Positions 35,701 through 46,876 of a stretch of 64,000 bases of DNA are shown one piece after another. The stretch covers positions 124,001-188,000 of the forward strand of contig JAGFBZ010000740.1 in assembly GCA_018398805.1 (NCBI GenBank), given 5' to 3'. Position 1 is the first letter of the stretch; each line of letters begins with the position of its first letter. The DNA comes from Hirundichthys speculiger (taxonomy: Eukaryota > Chordata > Actinopteri > Beloniformes > Exocoetidae). The notes beneath the pieces were generated by a model, which worked only from the letters and a program-made list of their open reading frames with translations, searched no databases and was not told the DNA's origin. A program made the translations under genes and the position numbers.

Positions 35701-38700
35701 TTTAGACAAACGTTTGACAAAAGTTTTGTTTCTTGTCATGTGTAAAGTCATACAACTGGATGATGCTTTCTAGCTTTTATTTTACAACCACGTACACCAT
35801 TGCCCTGCTGTGATTTGTTTAAGTTGGTATGTGTTTTCAGAAGGCATTTGACTGATCCTGTGTTTCTCCCCTGTGTCCGACACAGAAACCCTCACCACCC
35901 TTTCACCAGTTCAGCCCCAGAATGGCAGTGAGGATGTAACTACAGGCCCCGTGCCATCACCACCACCACCACCACCGTCCTCTGGGAGTCCTACAACCGT
36001 GGCCACGGTACCGGCTGATATTCAAACATGGATCAGTTTAGCTCAGATATAACTCTGAAACCAGCAGGTGTGAGGAAAATGAGGGAGAAGCTAATCCTGC
36101 TTTAGAAATGAGGTAGAAATCTGGATCTGATGGTACTGAACCAACAAATTAGCATATTTAAGGGTATTAATTACACTAAAGCTTTAGCGCAAGGCTTTTC
36201 CTACCGACTCAGTTATGCTTCCCATGTCATCTCTGTGCTCCGACTGTTTTCCGGTGAACGGCAGCCAGGTACAACGACAATCCTGCAGCTTTACTGTCAC
36301 TGCGAGGCTCTAAGGGAAAGAACTGTACCGGCACAAATACCGATTAGAGGTACGACCTGCTGCTTCCCCAGAAACAGTCACAGACCGGCAAACTGCCGTT
36401 TCTGCTCCAATACTGACTGACCAGAGAAGATAAAAGCTGGCGACCGTGTGAAAGGTCGAACGGTTGTTTCCTCGCGCTTCCAGCATGAACTGTGTGAGAT
36501 TTCTATTTAAATTTCCAGACATTCACAGACAGTTGCAAGCCCGAAACACTCAGTAAGAAAATCATCCTAATGAAGGATTCTATATTCATGAAACAAAAGA
36601 AACGAAAAACTTTACACAGTTGTTTATCACAAAAATGAGAGCTTTAACCATTAGACTGATAAGACGTAGAAAGTGGATAAAATCATTTGAGTTATTAGAT
36701 TTGCTCCTGTCTTGGACCTGGTTATAAACATGCTCGTTTTAACTTGAAGTGGCCGGATATGTTACTGTTTAACATTTAGTTATGAAGAGCAGAGATGGAT
36801 TCAGACTGAATTTAAAAGGATTCACTCATCTAAAGTATCTGTGACATATTTGCTAAAATGACCACAGGGATACAGAACAAAAATACGTCTTATCTCTGTG
36901 TTCACAGCTGTAGTCATAAGAGTTACCTTTGCCCATTTCCATGGTACAACCAGGGCTTGACACTGACACCGGCCAACCGGCTAAATGCTAGTAAAATTTG
37001 GCTGTGGCTAGTAACAATTTCTGTCTCACAAGCAACTTTGGCTGGTAACTTATTCTTTGATATGACACATCACAATAGTTGTGCCAATTGTTTGTATTTA
37101 AAATGTAAATGCAAGAATATTGTGAAGAAGAAAAAAACTGAGCAAAACTGTGGCTAGCATAAAGACTAAATGGCTAATGACTGAGGAAAAACACTAGCCA
37201 CAGTGGCTGGTGAGCAAAAAAGTTAGCGTCAAGCCTTGGGTACAACAAAGTAACAAATGTGAGGTTCGGTAAAAATACAGATGAAAAGGGGGCTAACCGT
37301 TCAATGGCCATAATGTCACCATTTCCTTCAGCTCAGAAAGTATTTATTTAGAAGCAACTTCAAATATTATTGTATATGCTATCAGAAAATGTTATATTTT
37401 CATATCCCCTTGAGGTTTCTTTGTACGGTGATTATTGTGTGAAAATGAGCTTTTGGGAAGATCGTCATTCCTTAAATTCCCTCAACCAGCCACAAATGCT
37501 TCACCTCTAAACTCAGTCAATAACGGAGGCCAAGCAGATTAAAAGAAGAAAAATCTTGAAAACAAAACGTTGTGAATCTTTAACACCCAAACTGTGCCAC
37601 CATTAACAGATTATGGAAGATAAAGACGGGAGACCTGCGAATAACTCCGAGGATGTGAATAAAGACATAAAGCCAAATGCTACAACTTCGACAAGCGTCA
37701 CGAAGGAAAAGACGGGCGGCGCTGATGTGGTTGTGACAACAGCAGCTGTCAGTTCGGCAGAAACAGGTACAGCTTCATGCATGCAGCACTTGTGAGACGT
37801 GGCTCAGTTTGTCTTCCTGTGTGTCAAACCACAACCGTCACATGCTCGTCCTCCGAAGCTGCAAACTGGCTGCTCCACAAACACCCATCTGCCTGCAGAG
37901 TTTTCAGTCCACCTCAGAGTTTAAACATTTCTCAGTGTCAGCACACACGTTTTATTACTGCTGAAACACTGTTTTTATGTGAGGAGACACTGGAGAAGTC
38001 TGTCCTGACTGATGCTGAGATCTTTACAGATTAACTTTCTAAAAAATAAAACCTAAAACTTGCCTTTCAGGCACCATTCCCACATTTTTTCCAAAAGTCT
38101 AAATTTGCTGAAAATTGCACATTATTTTCTTCAGATGGGCGCTTTCCTGATGCTTCTAAGGCTGCTCTGATTAAATCCACTCTGAAATTAAATTATTAAG
38201 ATGCCTCAATACTGAAAAACTACATGTCCATCTTTACCCAGACAGCACTAGTTAAGATTTTGAATGACCTCAGGTACGAGCCTGGCCAGCCATGTCCACT
38301 CCCTTCACTAAAATTCATCCTCATGAAATAGGTCTTGTACTCTTCCCACAGATATAAAGCGTACTGAACCAACTGCGATGTGACGAAGCTGGGGTTTATG
38401 TGATGACTCATGCAGGAGCATCTAAGAACCACTCTTCAAAACTAGAAAAGCACTCGGAGAGCGCAGACCTCCGCCAAGCAAAACAATTCTCCCATATAGC
38501 GATTTACAGATTGCAATAAAATCCGCATTCTGGATCAGATCCGGATCAGCCTCTGAAATTTGATAAAAGTTCCCATTGTATAATCCCTGGGTGAAATTTC
38601 GTGAGTTTTGGGCAATAATTAACAGAGATATTGAGAAACATAATTTTTGGCCCCATTGACCGCGATGTTATCGAAACTTTGAAAGTGATCTAGAATCCAG

Positions 38701-41700
38701 GATTTCTTACGGATCACAGCCAAAATGAAATCAGTTCTTTCTTTTAATATTTCTGGCAACTCCTGAAAATTTCATCAAAATCCATCCATAACTTGTTGAG
38801 TTATCTTGAACACAGACAGACAGACAAATAAACGCAGGCAAAAACAACCTCCTTGGCGGAGGTAACAACCATGATGGCTGCCACCATGAGTTGTGCCTCT
38901 GACCGGTTGGATGCCCATCTGGTGGTGTCCAGAGGCAGTTAAGTCTGCTTCCGCTGAAACCACATCCTGGAAACCAAAGTCAAATCAAGAGAAACCAGAC
39001 AAGCTCTTTGTACAAGGAGAAAAGAATTGGGATGGCTGGCCAGGCCTTGTACAACTTCGATATGAAAAACATAATTTATCTTGTATTAACCAAATTAAGA
39101 GCAGGCTTAAATACAGTTGACTACTCCATTCCTGTGGAGAGACTTCATACACTCATTGACATTTCTGGCCCTGTTCTAAATTGGTTTGAATCTTGTCTTG
39201 CGGATAGTTTTTTTCTTTTTTTTTTGGTGAGAACTGATCAATGTTGCTCCAGGAACTAAACACAAAAGTACCCTGGTCAATCATTGGAGCTGTGTTTAAA
39301 GCAGCCCCTGATTGGCTCCACCCCCCTCCATTCCCTGGCATTTTGTGTCTTTTGAAATTGCTATTTCAACTTTGAGAGTTGCACTTCCAAAGTATAACAA
39401 ATGGAAGTTGGATAGCGATAAAGATGCAGCCTAAAAGCTGCAAAATGAACAATGGAGTGCCACAAGGTTCCGTTTTAGGGCCTGAACTCGATGTTTTCTA
39501 TTCTGCAGACGCATCAATGACACGCAGGTTTACAGGTTACATTACATGCGTCCTGGCGATCCATGGCTGAATTACGCCCTTTACATTCAGATATTCAGTC
39601 AGGGATGGCAGAAAATGTTTTTACGCCCTTTACATTCAGATATTCAGTCAGGGATGGCAGAAAATGTTTTAAAGTTCAGTCAGGATAAAACTGAAGCTTT
39701 GATCTTTGGCGCTGAAGCTCAGAGGATGACAGTCAGTCTGAAACTCTGAGCATTGGCGTTAAACCCATCTGAACAGCCACTTTTTAAACTGATATCTACA
39801 CTTTGAACCTGACATTAAGACTGGATTGACGATTGTAACTCTGCTGAACTGCTACAACTCAGCTGCATGAATGTTGACCAAAAACAAACAGAGCTCACAC
39901 CATACATCATTTAAGGTCTGCATTTAGCAGATCTGAGTTTTAGAGTTAATTTCAAGGCTACTTTTACTGGTTTGTAAAACTATTAATAGTGTCAGCCCTG
40001 CCCGACTATCAGGTTTAGCAAGAACCCAGGTGATGGAAGGATGGGCTGGCTGTTTTATTCACTTGATCTGGGAAGTTTCCATGTTCAGAAAGTTCAATTT
40101 AAAGTTCACAAATTTAATTTTGCTTTTGGTCTCCATCAGGATACTAGACTTTTGAAAATAGTATGAATTACTAAACCTTGTCTGTTTCTTTTAGCATCAT
40201 CTGGAAATGATGCCTCGAAGGATAAAGGAAGTGCATCCTGGGGTAAGGAGGGCTTGTGTGTGTTTTTTTCTTGTTCGCCTAGGTGATATTTGGTAATATT
40301 GGTGATATCACCAATATCTCAGCAACAAAACCTAAAAAAGACCAAATGCAGCCAATAATAAGTTTCAAGAAGACCTATTGCACTGGTCCCCAACCTTTTA
40401 GCTTCTCCGTTACATTACGCCAATAACATAACATGCTAACATCCTCTGCACCATTAAATAAATAACAACTAAAAAAAAATCACTACATTTCCAAGATGTC
40501 TGTTGTGACGGTCCTCCTAAGGTCATTCCAGAGCATCTCTATGAGGTTAAAGTCTGCTTCAATGCTCAGGTTCATAGGTACTGGTGGTTGATCAAACTTC
40601 TAACAGGATTTGTTTTGCAGACAGCCAGGATATATCCTGTTGAATATGTTGGTAAAACTGGGATGACTTTTCCCTCTGATGATGGCCGGTGGTCCAGGGC
40701 GTAGGGGACTGAAGCAGTTCCATATAATGATGCTCCCTCCATCAACTTTCATCCTGAGGATGATGGGGCTAAGATCAAGGCTAACATGAAAATGTATGTA
40801 TACATATATACATATGAATATATGTATACATGTGATTAACAAAAGGGAGGTTTCTGAAGATATAAGATCAAGAATAGCTGATCTGATTGTTGATGTTATT
40901 ACTGGCGTTATTGTTATTATTATTTTGTTTTTGTCATTATTATTATTATTATAGGCGGGTATGGGCAGGTATGTATACATATGTATATGTATCCATATGT
41001 ATATGTATACATATACATATGGATACATATACATATGTATACGTATCCATATGTATACGTATCCATATGTATACGTATCCATATGGATACGTATACATAT
41101 GGATACGTATACATATGGATACATATACATATGTATATGTATCCATATGTATATGTATACATATGTATACGTATACATATGGATACGTATACATACGTAT
41201 ACGTATCCATATGTATATGTATACATATACATATGTATACATATACATATACATGTCCTTTATCAATTAAAGTAACTCTAAACCACACATCCAAACTAAT
41301 TTAATTCATTAACAGGAATCCAGGATTGCAAACTACTGACTCAAATTAGCTTTAACTGAAGTAATTAGTCTTTACCTGTTTTGTTGGCCAGCACTGTGAA
41401 TATTTAATGGGTCTCAGTAAAAACCCAATAACTGATAACTGGGTGCTATCACCTTAACTGCACTGCGTTTATCTGTTGTAGTAACTTAGATGAAGTTCAG
41501 ATCACCATTAAATCACAACCTCAAACTGGCAAATTAGTGCAGAAAATCAGGAAATAACCTACTTTTTCTTGCCAGTGTATATTTATTTCTCTGTATTATA
41601 CAATCCCTTCTCTACCTCACAAAATGAATTAAAAGGAACCCATGAGCCTCAGTGGTTTATCTTCATCTGATGTATGATTCTCTTACCGGACCACCGCTTG

Positions 41701-44700
41701 TTCATTCGCCTGCCTCTGGAAACAGACCATCATAAACAGACCACCAGACCACTACTTACAACTACACAACATGCTTGTTCAACAAAAATATGCTACACTC
41801 AAAGGAATTCTAGTGACCCCCAGTGGCTGTATTAGTAATTACAAAAAAGTATGAAGTTATGATATAAAGGATCTGCGACTGTTTTTGTGCTTTTAAGTAT
41901 AATCATTTTAAATGTATCTTTATATTGAAGTCTGAAATTTTCAAATAAAATGGTCTTTTTAAAATCTATTTGTCTCTCTGTGTAGGTACTGTGTTCCTGG
42001 TGTTAATAATCCTGGTGATCATCGTCCTGTCTGTAGTCCTGTATATGCTCAGGAGAATTTCCAGGGTAAGAAACAGATCAATACAGGCGACTTTATTCAT
42101 CTTATCATTGAAACATTTGACACTCGTGTCCTGTCCCATGTTCCCACCGACATTCATTCACCCAATGAATGTCTATGAATTGAATAATTATTAATAATAA
42201 TTAATAATAATTATTAATAATAATAATAATTGAATAATTCTATGAATTATCTATTTCATGTTGAGCCAACTTGAATCTAATTTGTAGGAACTTGACTAAA
42301 CAAGTTTGACCAACATCTTTATAAGTTATCTCAAATAATAGCTTCTAGTCCAACTTATTTGATACAGGAAGTTAAGTCAACAAACTGCGAGTTGCATCAA
42401 CTAATGTTTTTAAGTGGAATAAGGTTGACACCTTGAGTTGACTCAACTTAACTCAGTCAAAGCAACAAGATGACTTGACTTAGTTAAGTTGTGTCAACAA
42501 ATCTTTTATTACAGTGTATATTGTCTGGCTTGTTTGTGTTTTCTGTTTCCTAGACATACTCGTTTGACCTCAACCGTCCGAGTCCCACGAACCATTTCAA
42601 CGAGCCCACTGGCACCTTTGAGCCGGTCCACCTGGATGACCTGGGTGTGTTTGTGTGTGACTGAAAACATTTAAAGCAACCTGTCTCAGGTAACCTTGAC
42701 ACGAGGGACTTATTTTTCTCTGTTACATCTCAGACCAGCCAGACCTTAAAGATGTGATCACTGACGACAGTTCACCTCCTCCGGTAGCCAACGGCACAAG
42801 TCCACAATCAGAAGAAATGGCTTGAGTGGCGACACCGGTAAAAACCTAATCTTTCTTTGTTCCTTCTTGATAGTTGTTTAGGTCTTGACAGTGCTCTTTG
42901 TTTCAGGCTCATTACAAAAAGTAATATTTTCAGGGTAGTTCTTCCCTCTTGATGGAGCAGACTTTGATCATTAGCGGTAGCATGGGTGAATTACTGTTCA
43001 GCTTCGGTGAATTTCCAACCATTTGAATGATTTGCATGCATCCTTACCCAGACTATAGGCTATGTTCGCACTGCCGGCCCAGGTCCACTGTTTATCTCAT
43101 CCAGCATTTATCTAACTTTTTTTGATAAGTCTGAATAGACAAAAACCACACGAAATGCTATTTCTTCCAAATCGGACGACAAATGGAAGCAGTCTCAAGT
43201 CTGATTCCAGACGGATTTGCACAGATATGTCCCAGTCTGACTCAAGTTGTGGCTCAAACTGGATTTAAATAATCTTTTGTGTCATTTGAGATACAAACAA
43301 CAACTATGTCTACTAGATTGACAGGGATTCTCTGTTAGTGGGCTTAACTAGTCTGACACTTTTACTTTCTCCTGGGAGACGGGTCTGGTACCAATCCCAT
43401 TGACACGTCATTTCTTTTGAGTACAGAAAGTACCAAGTCAATCACAACAAGGTAGAGACGGGCTTTATATGATGATTCATACAGGCACCACAGTTCAAAA
43501 CGACCAAAGCTGTCTGCAGGATTGCGAATGACATCTTGAGTCAACATGTTTTTACTGCAAAACCAACAACGGCCGTTCACTTGGATTCGTACTCCAACAC
43601 ATGCCATATCAGATGTCTTATATCTTCTACCCATCTGGTTGTCGCTCTGCTTACATCACATCCGTAGCAACCAGAGGCAAAATCAGGCCGTGTGAACATT
43701 GCCTTTGAGGTTAATAAAATCTGATTCTCCTATTTCTTCACCTTAACCAGCTCCTCAGGAACAGCCAGATGCAAACGGTGTTGAGACCACACCCACCAGT
43801 AACACCAGTAACACCAGTCCACCGTCAGGCGAAGAGCAAGCTGACAAGACAGCCGATTCTCTGAGCAGCGCCAACTTGCTTTTTGACGTCGTCGGAGAAC
43901 AGCAGAATGAAAACAACAACAATCCATGTAAGATCGCTAATACAGATTCCAGCATAAAATACACATGAAGAAACAACATAAAGAGGTAGTTGAAAGATTT
44001 AGGGTTGGTTTTTTTTTCTTAAATAAATCAACTCAATGGTGTGCTTATCTTATCACTCCCACAACTGAGACTTCCCTCTTCACAACTTGAGTATCAAAAG
44101 TTCAGGCGTTGAATTACTGATGGTTGGTAAATGGTTACTGTGAGTTTACCAGCTGGTTTGAAGTCCTCAGATAAGCATCTGTGGGTTCTGAAGCCAAATG
44201 TTCGCAGTAAAAAAGCTGATTTAGCTGAGAGGCCTCACATGACCTTCCTGGTCGGCCTCCTCTTCATCATCCACTGCCTTATCTGTACTCTACAGACATG
44301 AAAATGGGTCAGGGGTTAAAAAGGTGAAGGAAATGCTTCAGGTACACTGTGCAAGGGGGGTTAGGATAGTGATTCTCAAAGTGTGGGCCCCCTGGTGGGC
44401 CGTCGTGGTACTGCAGGTGGGCCGTGAGAGGTCAAAAAAAAAAAAAAACTCCTCGGATGATCTACACCAGTGGTTCTCAAACTTTTAATCCTGCGTACCA
44501 CCTGAGAAACTGTTCAGCTCTCTGAGTACCATCATGATGACCAATTTCAAAATATAGCCATAAATGCCTTCTCAACTAGCTTTAAATTCACAGGAGAGAT
44601 GTTTATTCCTTATTGTAGTTATTTATTGTTACCTGAATTTTGTCCTGACGTTTTCCCGAGTACCACAGTTTGCGCACCACTGATCTACACGATTCACGTA

Positions 44701-46876
44701 GGTCACCCTTTTTGACTTCAAAACGGCGAATTTCGCCGAAAAGGTGAGAGATTTTCATGCCTGACTCTAAATTACAGATAAATATCATATTACTTTTAAA
44801 AATATTTAAAACTATCATTTGAGAGCAGAAACTCTGATGTAAAAAAGCAAGGGAAATTTTTATTTTAATGGGGGCAACCCGACGACAGTGAAATATGACA
44901 TATAGGAGGCAGAACTCGCGCTCATCCGGGGCTTTGCAGACACGTCTTTCTTTCCACGACTGCTTCCTCCAGTTATTCCAGGTAAACTAGACACAATCAC
45001 CAGTCGCCTCGCAGTCAGTGCTGATCATTTCATTAATGGAAAAATAGCCTGGTATTTCGTCTGAGGCTCTATTCTCTTCCGTTTTGCCCTTAAACACTCA
45101 GTTAAAGCGGTGCCTCGCGGGAGTTCGTATCATCGCTTCAAAACCGGAAGTCTCCATAACAGGTGTTCTGTCCCTTTCTGTTACTTGTCGGGATATGCTA
45201 CCTCAGAGTTCTGCGCATGCGCAGAGTGAATTCCCGAATGACGTTTTCCGTTTTCCACGCCCATAATTTTTTGAAACCCTTCGTAGCGGGAGCAGCAGGA
45301 CAAACGAACACCGGTTTACAGTGAATAACATCCTTAAAATTCATATCATTTCGTCTTTGTGCTTGTTAAAAACGTTCATTCAGCATGTGAATTCAGCATA
45401 TTTATTTGATTAGATTTTTTAATTTGATTTTTACCGCTCCAGCATCTTTGTGAATGTTTATAAGACAACTGGTCACCTCACTGACACTGTAGGATGAATA
45501 GCAGCATAATAGTTCAACACCGGAAAGGACCGGTTCAGACCGGCGCTGCCACCTAGTGGACGCCATTTCCACGGTTCTCTGGTTTCCTCTGATATTAATG
45601 ACATCGGTGTGTTGGTTGTCAATGCGTCCTCACAGAAATAATTCATTACAAAGAAAGGATCAGTTGAATGAATTCAAACCAAAATACCAGTTTAAAACGA
45701 TGTTGATGTTTTGTTTTTTTTTTTTGCTTTGTTAGCCTTTTAGGGTTAGGGTGAACTTGTTTTTATGATTATGAATTATTCATTTTTCATACAGTACAAT
45801 CAATTTTACTGACTCATTTTTACTAATCAGTGTGGGCATTATAAATGTTTATGACATCAGTCTTCTTTGTTGAACCTTTGTGGTTACCTCATCATCAGGG
45901 GAAAGTTTTAAGGGAAATATTGTAATCTTGGGTTTATTTCCAAGAATCTACAGTTACTCCATATTTTAACTTGTTCTATTAACCAAACGTGGCCCACAAG
46001 GCGGCTCTCATTTCTCTCATTGAGTCAAACTGAAACGTGCACGTTAATCATTGCAGCTCTTAAGGACAATGATGTTGCGGGTTGTATAATTAATCCTTTC
46101 AGTAACCAAATGAGTCAGCTTTAGGGGATTTTTGTCTGATCGTGTTCAGATTTGCCTGAATAAATAAAAGAAACAAAAACAAAAGAAAAAACTAAAGCTT
46201 TTAGGAAAGGAAAACCAGCAGCACCAGAGCCTATATACACATGTTGACTGATAACATACACTAAATTAAACTAAACTGAATAATCTAAAATAGCATGCAA
46301 GCATTCCTGAAAGCCAGAAAGGTCAAGGTTAATTGCATCTCCGTGTCATGAACTCGCTTGTTTCTTCCAGAACCCAATCTTGCTTTTCATATAAACCAGA
46401 AAGACTCCAGATCACTGTGGATCTGAGCTGAATCTGAGAGTACGTGTCAACTAAATAGCAGCTTTCTCTCAGGTTTGTCTGCCTGTGCTGGGGCTGCACT
46501 TGCATTTTTACATGCATGTAATGTTCATGTCTGCATGCTCTTCCAGCATGTTCTACTGACAGATTTGGCCAAAAGCTTTTACTTTATTGCATTAGTAAGA
46601 AATTAGCTTTTAAATGTTATCGTTTGTTGACAGGAATCAGTCTTTGGAAGACTATATTCAAACTAGACACCTTTCTGTGGTGTAAATTTAAATGTTGATG
46701 CAGATCTTTTTCCTGATCCTGTTGTTCTTCTTCTTTTCCCAGCGTCTTGCTCCAGCGACCCTTTTGTTGAGATAAACCTGGACGAGCCGGCGTGGTGCGA
46801 CCAGCTCCTCACCGATGTTCAAGCTCCCTCCTCCGTCATCCCCTTCTCCTTCTTCTCCTCTTCCTCTTCTTCTTAG
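26792..46876 (+). CDS. Type I single-pass Ser/Thr/Pro-rich membrane protein, tmem154-like candidate, long form ~304 aa
   Basis: Exons: 26792-26822, 27638-27712, 35886-36007, 37610-37766, 40195-40242, 41986-42065, 42554-42644, 43751-43927 and 46743-46876 (stop TAG). All phases join. The signal peptide is [14 protein letters not shown]. The ectodomain of about 140 residues is rich in Thr, Ser, Pro and charged residues, with a six-Pro run and N-glycosylation sequons (NGS, NNS, NAT), and no Cys. The membrane helix is [20 protein letters not shown], followed by the basic stop LRRISR. The cytoplasmic tail carries acidic motifs FEPVHLDDL and [13 protein letters not shown]. The last resembles the acidic Trp-containing C-terminal motif of TMEM154, a gene near FHIP1A in mammals. 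AATAAA lies at 47340 and 47539. Identity is tentative; the gene model is firmer than the name. Confidence 0.72.
27780..28965 (-). mobile_element. hAT element with perfect 8-bp TSD and transposase relics
   Basis: ATCCTGAG flanks both ends (27772-27779, 28966-28973). Termini are TAGGGATGTGTATC and the reverse complement of TAGGGATGTGTACC. Minus-strand relics read [15 protein letters not shown] then KECGMFDCL-like KEYGMFDCL (second half of a BED zinc finger, ~28545-28640) and [17 protein letters not shown] (~28185-28250), both typical of hAT/ZBED transposases. It carries a 20-C run (28627-28646). No intact frame. Confidence 0.9.
29582..31119. mobile_element. hAT-type non-autonomous element with perfect 8-bp TSD
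   Basis: GTCAGGAT flanks the element on both sides (29574-29581, 31120-31127). The left end begins TAGTGATGTAACAATATGG; the right end reads ACCGGTAACCGTTCCATCCC. Subterminal ATTACGG/TACCG motifs are inverted. A fragment of another repeat (30152-30235, AAAGTGTGGGCC...GGTGGGCCGTGAGAGG) sits inside. Confidence 0.85.
30152..30235 (+). mobile_element. Fragment of a dispersed hAT-like repeat
   Basis: GTGATTCCCAAAGTGTGGGC through GCAGGTGGGCCGTGAGAGG matches 44370-44441 closely. Only one end of the element is present in each place. Confidence 0.6.
31472..32600. repeat. Pair of diverged direct repeats (31472-31705 and 32345-32600)
   Basis: The two segments share CTGAACTAT, CTCTG(C/T)ACCAACCT, CATCTCTAATCCTG, CTCATACCAGAATA, TTGATTCACAG and TTTCACAATAAAAGCTCTG in the same order and orientation, about 0.88 kb apart. 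A polyadenylation-like AATAAA is in both. The layout resembles two LTR remnants flanking a short interior, but no primer-binding site or gag/pol is seen, so a local duplication is equally possible. Confidence 0.6.
32733..34377. mobile_element. hAT-type element with perfect 8-bp TSD, carrying a nested Rex3 fragment
   Basis: GTTATCAG flanks both ends (32725-32732, 34378-34385). Termini are TAGGGGTGTAACGGTACA and the reverse complement of TAGGGGTGTAACGGTACA, with subterminal CGGTTCCGAACG/ACCGAACCG motifs. No hAT transposase is recognised. A Rex3-type LINE end (about 33626-34128) is inserted inside. Confidence 0.9.
33626..34128 (-). mobile_element. Rex3 (RTE-clade) LINE 3' end
   Basis: The minus strand encodes the C-terminus of an RTE-type reverse transcriptase polyprotein: [50 protein letters not shown] and [16 protein letters not shown]. 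It ends in CGGATAAGCGGAAGAAGACG with a TACGG-repeat tail. The 5' part including the reverse transcriptase core is missing. Confidence 0.85.
34386..35885. other. Intron 2 remainder, no recognised feature
   Basis: No exon with compatible phase and no mobile-element termini are seen here. It ends at the acceptor before 35886. Confidence 0.4.
36951..37238. mobile_element. hAT-type MITE with perfect 8-bp TSD
   Basis: GGTACAAC flanks both sides (36943-36950, 37239-37246). Termini are CAGGGCTTGACACTGAC and, at the right end, the reverse complement of CAAGGCTTGACGCTAAC. It lies in the intron 36008-37609. Confidence 0.88.
38467..38863. mobile_element. Short TIR element (ACCTCCGCCAAG ends)
   Basis: A perfect 12-bp inverted repeat, ACCTCCGCCAAG and CTTGGCGGAGGT, bounds 397 bp that contain CTGGATCAGATCCGGATCAG and AAAATCCATCCATAACTTGT, motifs widespread as a small non-autonomous repeat in aquatic animals. 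Superfamily is uncertain. Confidence 0.65.
39030..39780 (+). mobile_element. Rex1-like LINE reverse transcriptase remnant
   Basis: Fragments in different frames read [34 protein letters not shown] (the conserved RT motif) and [16 protein letters not shown]. The catalytic YADD box is lost. A 50-bp block beginning TTACGCCCTTTACATTCAGA is tandemly duplicated (39572-39621 and 39622-39670). Confidence 0.8.
40968..41256. repeat. Self-complementary TATACGTA/CATATG microsatellite
   Basis: About 290 bp of almost strictly alternating purine and pyrimidine built from GTATACATATG, TATGTATCCATATG and TACGTATCC blocks. It is nearly its own reverse complement, so five frames over both strands appear open. 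It lies in the intron 40243-41985, which otherwise shows AT-rich single-copy DNA. Confidence 0.95.
42245..42530. repeat. Dispersed AAGTTGAC-rich repeat, MITE-like
   Basis: Multiple AACTTGACT, AAGTTAAGTCAAC and GAGTTGACTCAAC motifs end in TTTATTACAGTGTA, just before exon 42554. This pattern is common in fish introns. An AATAATTATT microsatellite (42180-42240) precedes it. Boundaries and class are uncertain. Confidence 0.35.
42734..42825 (+). CDS. Alternative terminal exon of the tmem154-like gene (short tail)
   Basis: The acceptor TACATCTCAG joins the phase-1 end of the exon 42554-42644 and adds 30 residues ([20 protein letters not shown], then [10 protein letters not shown]) before TGA at 42823-42825, giving a ~231-residue form. 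The next exon, 43751-43927, also enters in phase 1, so skipping this exon keeps the frame open. A donor-like GTAAAA follows the stop at about 42840, so it could be a poison cassette rather than a final exon. An AATAAA lies at about 43714. Confidence 0.55.
44370..44441 (+). mobile_element. Fragment of a dispersed hAT-like repeat
   Basis: GTGATTCTCAAAGTGTGGGC to GGTGGGCCGTGAGAGG repeats 30152-30235 and ends in an A-run. Confidence 0.55.
44468..44682. mobile_element. hAT MITE with perfect 8-bp TSD
   Basis: ATCTACAC flanks both ends (44460-44467, 44683-44690). Termini are CAGTGGTTCTCAAAC and the reverse complement of CAGTGGTGCGCAAAC, a common vertebrate hAT end. It lies in the intron 43928-46742. 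Confidence 0.9.
44700..46742. other. Intron DNA with a CpG-rich island-like patch
   Basis: Between about 44880 and 45300 CpG is frequent and a perfect TGCGCATGCGCA palindrome (45212-45223), the NRF1 consensus, is present. No exon is supported around it. 45300-46742 is AT-rich with no recognised element. Confidence 0.35.

Noticed and set aside
40600..41304. Overlapping frames of Tyr/Ile/His repeats on both strands
   Set aside because: Artefacts of the self-complementary TATACGTA microsatellite.
42734..42840. Internal exon reading through to the GTAAAA donor near 42840
   Set aside because: The only frame compatible with the preceding exon hits TGA at 42823, and the other two frames stop earlier, so it cannot be a coding internal exon as written.
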